In this document: positions 56,330 through 64,000 of the stretch, piece by piece | Position numbering within the stretch: the first letter of the stretch is position 1 | Layout of the letters: each line of letters starts with the position of its first letter | Assembly: GCF_900172335.1 (NCBI RefSeq) | Contig: NZ_FWFX01000004.1 | Span: 1-64,000, forward strand | Length of the DNA: 64,000 nucleotides | Direction: 5' to 3' | DNA from: Roseovarius albus | GTDB lineage: Bacteria > Pseudomonadota > Alphaproteobacteria > Rhodobacterales > Rhodobacteraceae | Program-made: the position numbers and the translations under genes | Notes under the pieces: model-generated | Seen by the model: the letters and a program-made list of their open reading frames with translations, nothing else | Told to the model about the DNA's origin: nothing | The model's database searches: none

Positions 56330-56373
56330 ACATCGATGTTAAGCCAGATGGTGGGCAAAATTGCCCACCCTGC
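56283..56373. repeat. GTAGGGTGGG palindromic element, copy 1
   Basis: GTAGGGTGGGCA, TGCCCACC, a spacer, GGTGGGCA and TGCCCACCCTGC form an imperfect long palindrome that can also fold as two hairpins. Near-copies lie at 57384, 58335 and 59067. Confidence 0.8.
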
Positions 56374-56397
56374 ACATCACTCACCAAATTCACTTGT

Positions 56398-56525
56398 ACT
56401 ACCGCACCGAGACCGGCCAAAAGCTCAACCATGCCATGTTCGCCGCCTTTGACCAGATGTACGATGATATCTCTTATCTTCTGGGGCAGGCCGTGGCACA
56501 GCAGTTGCAGAGCGAGCAGCTATGA
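56398..56525 (+). pseudogene. Displaced 3' end of a DUF2059 gene, copy 2
   Basis: It matches the last 128 bp of the DUF2059 gene, including the stop at 56523-56525, with a few mostly synonymous differences and one Glu-to-Asp change (DDISYLL). It lacks the rest of the gene and any start. Confidence 0.82.
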
Positions 56526-56603
56526 GTGAGTGCGAATTTAAAGCGGGATGCGGAGTATATTTTATGCTCGGTGCAATCTCTCATTTTGAATTTAGAGGTA
56601 TAA

Positions 56604-57101
56604 ATGAGTTCGAGTGATTTCCCTTGGAATGGGAACCTAACAAAAGGAAGCCACAAAGAAAAATATCCAGAGATGTGGGCCTCAGTGACATCATACGATG
56701 ATTACACAAAGATAGAGGAATATGTTCTTACCCATATGCGAAACGTAATGGAGGAAGGGGATTTTCTACAAAGTATGTCCCGCCATGTTATTGAGAATTA
56801 TGAGAAGATTCCTGATTTGCGCGATGAACTGTTGAAGGATTCAAAGCTTACGGCAGAAGCGTTTGAGACTGGAGATAAACCTGACCTCTATAACCTTGAA
56901 CGATATTCTGTAACTCATCGGGCCACCGACTATTTAATTGCTCATAAACAAAGAAATCCTTTGCATGATATCCTGAAAACGACAGAGTTCTTTATTGATC
57001 ATGTTAAAGCTGCCGTGACCATTCACTACCTCAATGAGATCGGCTTCGAACTTGAGCCGATCAAGCTGGACGAAAAAATGAACTATGATCGGAGTACCTG
57101 A
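56604..57101 (+). CDS. Hypothetical soluble protein
   Basis: A 165-residue, largely helical cytoplasmic protein (KIEEYVLTHMRNVMEEGDFLQSM, DILKTTEFFIDHVKAAVTIHYL). No signal, membrane segment or known domain. It follows the copy 2 DUF2059 tail. AT-rich composition suggests transfer. Confidence 0.55.
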   Translation: MSSSDFPWNGNLTKGSHKEKYPEMWASVTSYDDYTKIEEYVLTHMRNVMEEGDFLQSMSRHVIENYEKIPDLRDELLKDSKLTAEAFETGDKPDLYNLERYSVTHRATDYLIAHKQRNPLHDILKTTEFFIDHVKAAVTIHYLNEIGFELEPIKLDEKMNYDRST

Positions 57102-57138
57102 GGGTGCTAGAACCTCGCGTTGTATTGGGACTTAGCGC

Positions 57139-57363
57139 ATGATTGTGATCGCAAGAAAAACATACGAATGGATGACGTCTGGACTTGTTGGGCCAATCTT
57201 TTGCGTGGTTATTCTCACTGTCGCGATAATGAACGGCCATCACTGGATCCGCCAGCAGGGGGTTTCCCCACTCATTGAAATCGCAATATTAATGGCTGGG
57301 GGTGCCGCCATTGGCTTTTTCTTCATCAAAGCGGCTAAGGTGATATTCGAAGGTAAAGATTGA
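57139..57363 (+). CDS. Small two-helix membrane protein
   Basis: A 74-residue protein with hydrophobic segments GLVGPIFCVVILTVAIM and IEIAILMAGGAAIGFFFI. It is paralogous to the truncated frame at 58171 (shared WMT-GLVGPIFC, WIRQQ, VSPLIEIAIL). Function unknown. Confidence 0.6.
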   Translation: MIVIARKTYEWMTSGLVGPIFCVVILTVAIMNGHHWIRQQGVSPLIEIAILMAGGAAIGFFFIKAAKVIFEGKD

Positions 57364-57383
57364 GGAACGCCAATCAGCGAGCT

Positions 57384-57474
57384 GTAGGGTGGGCAATGTC
57401 TGCCCACCACTGGCTTTTCCCGATACGTAAACGCCTATTTTGAAACGCATGGCGGGCAAAAGTGCCCACCCTAC
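57384..57474. repeat. GTAGGGTGGG palindromic element, copy 2
   Basis: GTAGGGTGGGCA at the left and TGCCCACCCTAC at the right, with inner TGCCCACC and GGCGGGCA. It directly abuts the third DUF2059 tail (5 bp). Confidence 0.82.
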
Positions 57475-57478
57475 AGCG

Positions 57479-57625
57479 CTGCAGTCCTATATCGATTTCT
57501 ACCGCACCGAGACCGGCCAAAAGCTCAACCACGCCATGTTCGCCGCCTTTGACCAGATGTATGATGAAATTTCATACTTACTGGGGCAGGCCGTGGCGCA
57601 GCAATTGCAGAGCGAGCAGCTTTGA
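57479..57625 (+). pseudogene. Displaced 3' end of a DUF2059 gene, copy 3
   Basis: A 147-bp segment matching 55828-55973 from CTGCAGTCC to the stop at 57623. Differences are almost all synonymous, plus one Glu-to-Asp (YIDFYR). An ATG in the adjoining palindrome (57449) is in frame, giving a 58-residue frame that could be translated. Confidence 0.8.
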
Positions 57626-57712
57626 TACGTGGTACGCCTCGCATGACACACGACTAATTGGTCAACCTAAGCTATTTGACAAAATGGCACATAGCAGGCA
57701 GGGATTTTTCTT

Positions 57713-58147
57713 ATGAATTTAGTAGATTGGGTAAATGGAAAAAGCTTGGTTTCAGCTTTTATAATGAGCGTTTGTGCGTCTCCAATGCTTGCTGACTGCA
57801 ATCAGACTGAGAGCGTGGAAATCATAAGAGAGTTGAAAGAAAATCTTCTAGATGGTGACTACAATGAGTTCTTTCTGAATGCAGACATGAATAGTAAGGT
57901 GTCGGAGGATCTTATTGAAGATACCAAAGCGCAGCTACTTAGTTACATGGGCACGCCTGAGCGTTGTGTGGATATGGTGCGCAATAACTATTCGGAAAAT
58001 TTCGCAACACTTATAGTCGCATTCATTGGCCGCAATTGGCAGGCATTATATGTTCACTTTGGTGTGCTAAAAGTTGAAGGCAGGTTTGAACTAATCTCAG
58101 TTCACCTTTCGACGGAATATGATGAAATTAATAAGTACATCAGGTAA
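57713..58147 (+). CDS. Small secreted hypothetical protein
   Basis: A 144-residue protein with a signal peptide (GKSLVSAFIMSVCASPMLADC) and two further Cys-bearing positions (ADCNQ, PERCVD). The mature part mixes helices (VEIIRELKENLLDGDYNEFF) and strands (ALYVHFGVLKVEGRFELISV), reminiscent of NTF2-like or DUF3887-like small domains; not assigned. Confidence 0.58.
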   Translation: MNLVDWVNGKSLVSAFIMSVCASPMLADCNQTESVEIIRELKENLLDGDYNEFFLNADMNSKVSEDLIEDTKAQLLSYMGTPERCVDMVRNNYSENFATLIVAFIGRNWQALYVHFGVLKVEGRFELISVHLSTEYDEINKYIR

Positions 58148-58170
58148 GAATATAGTATGGGCACCATTGC

Positions 58171-58338
58171 ATGAAGGCGTTGGCTCAAAAAGCATATGCA
58201 TGGATGACGACCGGACTTGTCGGGCCGATCTTTTGCATCGTTATTCTCACTGTCGGTCTGGTGAAAGGCCATCTCTGGATCCGCCAACAGGATGTTTCCC
58301 CACTCATTGAAATCGCAATATTATTAGCGATACTGTAG
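58171..58338 (+). pseudogene. Truncated paralogue of the 57139 membrane protein
   Basis: A 55-codon frame aligning with the first 50 residues of the 57139-57363 protein (WMTTGLVGPIFCIVILTV, WIRQQDVSPLIEIAIL). It ends at a TAG that is part of the GTAGGG of the palindrome at 58335. The last 20 or so residues of the paralogue are missing. Confidence 0.65.
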
Positions 58339-58356
58339 GGTGGGTGCCAACCCACC
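58335..58356. repeat. GTAGGGTGGG palindromic element, copy 3 (half unit)
   Basis: GTAGGGTGGGTGCCAACCCACC: a single hairpin of the family. Its TAG supplies the stop of the frame from 58171. Confidence 0.75.
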
Positions 58357-58470
58357 ATTTTCGGTGAGGAAGATAGAGGGGCGCTTGATGTTCTTTCACC
58401 TTCGTGAATAGATACCTGCGGCGGCATTTGAATCGCATCAGTAAAACTGTATTCGGGCGAGGGTCTTCCC

Positions 58471-58824
58471 ATGGGATTCAAAAAACACATCGAAACATTG
58501 GATCCAGCTTACTACATTCTAGTGCCTGTGTGTTGCGCCATCGTAATACACCTATTTGTAAATCTTGGTATCGCCGTGATTGGCGCGTCAGTTTTCACAA
58601 AGATCGTATCGATAGGAATTCGCGGAATGAGTCTCAGCGCCTACCGGGATGCGGTGGGTATCGAAGCCGGGGGATTATCAACGCGAGAACTGCGAATAAA
58701 AGCCCAAGCCGATGATCAAAATCCCAAAGCCAAAGCCGCAATTCACGCTGCCAAAGCAGATGACTATGCCGCTGTCCTAATTGTATTGTCACTTGTTGTG
58801 ACCCTTGGTGTGCACCATGGATAA
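58471..58824 (+). CDS. Small membrane protein
   Basis: A 117-residue protein with hydrophobic segments YYILVPVCCAIVIHLFVNLGIAVI and AAVLIVLSLVVTLGV around a charged, Ala-rich loop (KAQADDQNPKAKAAIHAAKAD). It is paralogous at its N-terminus to the frame at 58885. Function unknown. Confidence 0.55.
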   Translation: MGFKKHIETLDPAYYILVPVCCAIVIHLFVNLGIAVIGASVFTKIVSIGIRGMSLSAYRDAVGIEAGGLSTRELRIKAQADDQNPKAKAAIHAAKADDYAAVLIVLSLVVTLGVHHG

Positions 58825-58884
58825 TCTGAGGGTGCCGACGCGCCGGTTATCACTGAAAAACTTAGGTTTTGGGGAAAACTCCCC

Positions 58885-59070
58885 ATGGGCTTGAAGAGAC
58901 ACGTTGGAACTTTAGATCCTGCTTGCTACATTTTGGTGCCCGTCCTTTGTGCCATCTTAGCCAACTTTTTTGTGGATCTTGGTATCGCTGTGATCGGGAC
59001 GTCGATTTTCACAAAATTCGCAACCGGAGGCTTTCTCATGACAAACATGGGGACCTATCAGCAAGCGTAG
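58885..59070 (+). pseudogene. Truncated paralogue of the 58471 membrane protein
   Basis: A 61-codon frame aligning with the first 45 residues of the 58471 protein (LDPACYILVPVLCAIL, LGIAVIGTSIFTK). It ends at a TAG belonging to the GTAGGG of the palindrome at 59067, the same pattern as at 58338. Confidence 0.62.
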
Positions 59071-59145
59071 GGTGGGTGTAAACCCACCGTGTCTCAGCAG
59101 TTTGGCCGGCAGATAAATCCGTAGACTGGGCACTTTCTGCCCACC
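59067..59145. repeat. GTAGGGTGGG palindromic element, copy 4
   Basis: GTAGGGTGGGTGTAAACCCACC, then a spacer and a second, divergent hairpin GTAGACTGGGCA to TGCCCACC. Last member of the series before the ribosomal protein genes. Confidence 0.75.
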
Positions 59146-59165
59146 ATTTCAACACAAGTCATTTA

Positions 59166-59202
59166 TGTACAAAACCCCTGTACAAGTTGTACAACCTGTA
59201 CA
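59166..59202. promoter_or_regulatory. Cluster of four TGTACA palindromes
   Basis: TGTACA starts at 59166, 59179, 59188 and 59197 (spacing 13, 9, 9), about 35 bp upstream of the rplU promoter -35 box. The third is extended (TTGTACAA). This looks like a multi-site operator; the binding factor is not known. Confidence 0.5.
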
Positions 59203-59235
59203 TAAGTTTTCCGGCCCAAGGACGGTGATTTCTCC

Positions 59236-59264
59236 TTGACTTATCATCGTATTCCCCTGATAAG
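59236..59264 (+). promoter_or_regulatory. Sigma-70-like promoter of rplU-rpmA
   Basis: TTGACT, 17 bp, GATAAG. The -35 is near-consensus and the spacing ideal. The leader of about 130 nt before rplU could hold an autoregulatory structure, but none was resolved. Confidence 0.62.
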
Positions 59265-59400
59265 CGCGCATCTTGGCGGGATACTCCTGTCCGGATTCTT
59301 TATTTACGCTTCAAAGTAGCGCGCTGTTCGGGGCGGTCCATCGGGCCAAGAACTCCTTTCACAAGGGGCCGTAGAATGCGAAAACGAAAAGGAAAACGCA

Positions 59401-60051
59401 ATGTTTGCGGTTATGAAAACCGGTGGCAAGCAATACAAGGTTCAATCGGGCGACATGCTCCGTGTTGAAAAGCTCGCGGCCGATGCTGGTGAAACAGTCC
59501 AGTTCAATGATATTCTGATGCTGGGTGGCGACGCCCCTGTTGTTGGTGCCCCTTTGGTAGACGGCGCTGCAGTCCAGGCCGAAGTCGTTGACCAGATCAA
59601 AGGTGACAAGGTCATTCACTTTGTCAAACGTCGTCGTAAGCACAGCTCGAAGCGGACCAAAGGTCACCGTCAACAGCTGACCCTGCTGCGTATCACTGAC
59701 ATCCTCGCCAAAGGCGCAGACAAGTCTGGTGTTAAAGCGGCTCTGGGTGCGGGTTCTGCCCCTGCAGCGTTTGAAGCAGCGGCTCCTGCAAAGAAGCCTG
59801 CGGCCAAGAAAGCAGCTCCTAAGGCAGAGGCGAAAGCTGAAGCACCTGCGGGCGCTGATGACCTGAAGAAACTGTCAGGTGTTGGTCCAGCGCTTGAGAA
59901 AAAGCTGCTCGCCGCTGGCGTGACAACTTTTGCGCAAATCGCAGCATGGTCTGATACAGACATCGCTGAATTCGATGAGAAACTGTCGTTCAAAGGCCGG
60001 ATCGAGCGTGAAGGCTGGGTCGAGCAGGCTAAAGAACTGACTAAAGGCTAA
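59401..60051 (+). CDS. rplU: 50S ribosomal protein L21 with C-terminal extension
   Basis: A 216-residue protein. The first 103 residues are standard L21 ([33 protein letters not shown]). An Ala/Lys-rich linker and a helix-hairpin-helix-like domain follow ([31 protein letters not shown]), roughly doubling the usual length. Such extended L21 proteins occur in Rhodobacterales. rpmA follows 11 bp after the stop. Confidence 0.95.
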   Translation: MFAVMKTGGKQYKVQSGDMLRVEKLAADAGETVQFNDILMLGGDAPVVGAPLVDGAAVQAEVVDQIKGDKVIHFVKRRRKHSSKRTKGHRQQLTLLRITDILAKGADKSGVKAALGAGSAPAAFEAAAPAKKPAAKKAAPKAEAKAEAPAGADDLKKLSGVGPALEKKLLAAGVTTFAQIAAWSDTDIAEFDEKLSFKGRIEREGWVEQAKELTKG

Positions 60052-60062
60052 GGAGAGACAAG

Positions 60063-60332
60063 ATGGCACATAAGAAAGCTGGCGGTTCATCACGTAACGG
60101 TCGCGACTCTGCTGGTCGCCGCCTTGGCGTGAAACTCTACGGTGGCCAAGAGGTCAACCCAGGCAACATCATCGTGCGTCAGCGCGGTAACAAGTTCTGG
60201 CCTGGTGAAGGTGTTGGACAAGGTAAAGATCACACAATCTTTGCAACTGCTGAAGGCGCCGTGAAATTCCACAAGGGTTTCAAAGGCCGCACCTTTATTT
60301 CGGTTCTCCCGGTGGCGGAGGCCGCTGAATAA
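60063..60332 (+). CDS. rpmA: 50S ribosomal protein L27
   Basis: An 89-residue protein with the standard [28 protein letters not shown] start, whose N-terminus reaches the peptidyl-transferase centre. Co-transcribed with rplU and ended by the terminator at 60359. Confidence 0.97.
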   Translation: MAHKKAGGSSRNGRDSAGRRLGVKLYGGQEVNPGNIIVRQRGNKFWPGEGVGQGKDHTIFATAEGAVKFHKGFKGRTFISVLPVAEAAE

Positions 60333-60358
60333 GCCGACCTTAAGGTTTTGAAAAACAT

Positions 60359-60395
60359 TAAAGGATCGGTGATAAGCCGGTCCTTTTTCTTTTTA
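60359..60395 (+). terminator. Rho-independent terminator after rpmA
   Basis: TAAAGGATCGG and CCGGTCCTTT pair around TGATAAG, followed by TTTTTCTTTTT. Confidence 0.93.
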
Positions 60396-60518
60396 GGCGA
60401 TCACTTGAGATCAAAATTTAATGATTACGTTACGGATTGGGATTAGAGGGCTTGAAGAGGGGGCCTGATAGTCCAAATCAGATGTAGCCAGGATCAGGCG
60501 CGATAGAGGAGAGCACGC

Positions 60519-61058
60519 ATGTTACTGGAAAGAATTACAAATCAAGCTTTGATTGAAACTGATCGGTTCGATCTGCGGCCACTGCGTGTTTCTGATGCAG
60601 GGTTGATCACGTTGAACGTCAGCGATCCGCGCGTGGCGATGAACACCAGTTCGATTCCGCATCCACTGCCCCCCGGCACGACCGAGGCGATGATTGCGCG
60701 CGCACAAGCGGAAGACCGGATTGAGGATTTTTGGGCCATGGACGGCAGCAAGTCCGGTGGCGACGAGGTCATGGGTGTGATCAGCCTTGTTCGGCTGGAG
60801 CATGACCAATCTGAAGTCGGCTATTGGGTGGCACCCGCCTATTGGAGCACAGGCGTTGCCTCGGCTGCGGTTGAGGCGCTGTTAAAAGCCAATCCGCAAG
60901 GCAGCAAGAACATCTTTGCGGCCGTGTTTCAGGATAATGTAGCTTCGGCGCGTGTATTGACGAATTGCGGCTTCAAATACCTTGGTGATGCCGAAAGTTT
61001 CTCTGTTGCGCGTAATTCCAATGTGCCTACTTGGACATATAGTTGGAAAACTGATTGA
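60519..61058 (+). CDS. GNAT-family N-acetyltransferase
   Basis: A 179-residue RimJ/RimL-type acetyltransferase (LIETDRFDLRPLRVSDAGLI, GVISLVRLEHDQSEVGYWVAPAYWSTGVASAAVEALL, NVASARVLTNCGFKYLGD). The acetyl-CoA loop is STGVAS. The substrate is unknown. It stands between rpmA and obgE, a conserved place in this family of bacteria. Confidence 0.88.
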   Translation: MLLERITNQALIETDRFDLRPLRVSDAGLITLNVSDPRVAMNTSSIPHPLPPGTTEAMIARAQAEDRIEDFWAMDGSKSGGDEVMGVISLVRLEHDQSEVGYWVAPAYWSTGVASAAVEALLKANPQGSKNIFAAVFQDNVASARVLTNCGFKYLGDAESFSVARNSNVPTWTYSWKTD

Positions 61059-61080
61059 GGCGGGCGTCGCCTTTGCTTAA

Positions 61081-63221
<2,141 letters not shown>

Positions 63222-63264
63222 TTCTGCAAGAAATACACTCAAAATCCGGCAAGAGGATGATGCA

Positions 63265-64000
63265 ATGAAAGATCTGGAGAACATTCAGGAGTTGATGGCT
63301 GATATCGGTCAGCGTGCCAAAGCGGCAGCAACGGAGCTGGCAATTGCACCTCCGGAAGCGAAGGAACAGGCGCTGAATGCCGCCGCTGATGCGGTTTGGG
63401 CCGCTCGCGAGCATATCATTGCGGAAAACACCAAGGATCTGGAGTTTGGCCGCAACAAGGGCCTGTCAGATGCGATGATGGATCGTTTGATGCTGGATGA
63501 GGCCCGAATCCAGGGGATCGTTGAAGGTCTGCGGGCCGTGGCTGGCCAGGAAGATCCTGTTGGGAAAGTGCTGACCGAATGGGATATGCCCTCGGGGATC
63601 AATATTTCGCGTGTGCGCACGCCTTTGGGTGTGATCGGAGTTATCTATGAAAGCCGCCCCAATGTGACAGCGGACGCAGGTGCCTTGTGCCTCAAGTCGG
63701 GCAATGCGGTGATTTTGCGGGGCGGATCAGAAAGCCTCTACTCCTCTTCCGCGATCCATGGTTGTCTGGTTGATGGCCTAAGGGCTGCCGGATTGCCCGA
63801 AGACGCGATCCAACTGGTGCCAACACGTGATCGTGCCGCTGTTCAGGAATTGCTAACGATGACCGATACAGTTGACGTGATCGTTCCACGTGGCGGCAAA
63901 GGGCTGGTTGGTCTAGTACAACGTGAGGCACGCGTACCCGTCTTTGCCCATCTCGAAGGTATCGTACATATCTATCTGGACAAATCGGCAGACGCCGAGA
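63265..64000 (+). CDS. proA: Glutamate-5-semialdehyde dehydrogenase (gamma-glutamyl phosphate reductase), N-terminal part
   Basis: The first 245 residues, cut by the window end. [51 protein letters not shown] and [16 protein letters not shown] identify ProA, the second proline enzyme. The catalytic Cys lies beyond the window. ATG 63265 has GAGGA upstream; 43 bp separate it from proB. Confidence 0.96.
   Translation, partial: MKDLENIQELMADIGQRAKAAATELAIAPPEAKEQALNAAADAVWAAREHIIAENTKDLEFGRNKGLSDAMMDRLMLDEARIQGIVEGLRAVAGQEDPVGKVLTEWDMPSGINISRVRTPLGVIGVIYESRPNVTADAGALCLKSGNAVILRGGSESLYSSSAIHGCLVDGLRAAGLPEDAIQLVPTRDRAAVQELLTMTDTVDVIVPRGGKGLVGLVQREARVPVFAHLEGIVHIYLDKSADAE

Noticed and set aside
55828..57625. 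Classical polymorphic toxin/immunity locus
   Set aside because: The repeated tails are complete conserved DUF2059 ends with stops, no toxin domain or secretion marker is visible, and the variable parts are separate genes.

Overview
The window looks like a chromosomal segment of a marine alphaproteobacterium of the Rhodobacteraceae (Roseobacter group). This is inferred from gene content and order: rplU with a C-terminal helix-hairpin-helix extension, then rpmA, GNAT, obgE, proB, proA; a one-operon thiamine pathway behind a TPP riboswitch; a choline/carnitine-type ABC transporter beside a carnitine catabolic cluster; and P4-type tyrosine integrases at tRNA genes. No species is claimed.

Layout. 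0-5.4 kb: the first codons of an IS110-type transposase, then a LysR regulator facing a ureohydrolase, RidA, orphan solute-binding protein and ornithine-cyclodeaminase-like cluster (guanidino/amino-acid catabolism). 5.9-9.5 kb: an NTF2-fold protein and a large SAM-cyclase-ATPase-TPR signalling protein. 10.4-15.8 kb: a frameshifted EamA transporter, then Asp/Glu racemase, asparaginase, HTH regulator and a Na+/amino-acid symporter. 16.5-17.7 kb: two overlapping hypothetical genes. 18.14-21.43 kb: a 3.3-kb unit bounded by direct copies of a tRNA-3'-end-like core, with matching 12-bp-period arm repeats inside both ends, carrying a KAP NTPase and a gene remnant but no integrase. 21.6-27.9 kb: thiCOSGEFD with its riboswitch. 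27.9-41.3 kb: a DUF4105 protein, a choline/carnitine-type ABC transporter and genes predicted to take trimethylaminobutyraldehyde and gamma-butyrobetaine through carnitine to glycine betaine, then a flavodoxin. 41.6 kb: a SYLF protein.

42.36-54.93 kb is read as one integrated element of about 12.6 kb in tRNA-Ser(CGA). A 14-bp copy of the tRNA 3' end lies at 42362, arm repeats lie inside both ends, and an integrase and AlpA-like excisionase sit at the tRNA end. Its cargo is a secreted RTX protein with near-identical 108-bp repeats and a tandemly duplicated, partly decayed pair of genes (homocysteine-methyltransferase family plus CadC-like/TPR regulator).

55.1-59.1 kb holds a DUF2059 gene followed by two displaced copies of its 3' end, interleaved with small orphan membrane or secreted proteins and GTAGGGTGGG palindromes that abut or overlap gene ends. 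59.2-64 kb is conserved core: rplU-rpmA, a GNAT, obgE-proB and the start of proA.

The strongest candidates for something new are the integrase-less KAP unit (18-21 kb), the architecture it shares with the tRNA-Ser island (59 bp from arm repeats to core at both the 18.1- and 42.4-kb ends), and the modular DUF2059-tail/palindrome array.
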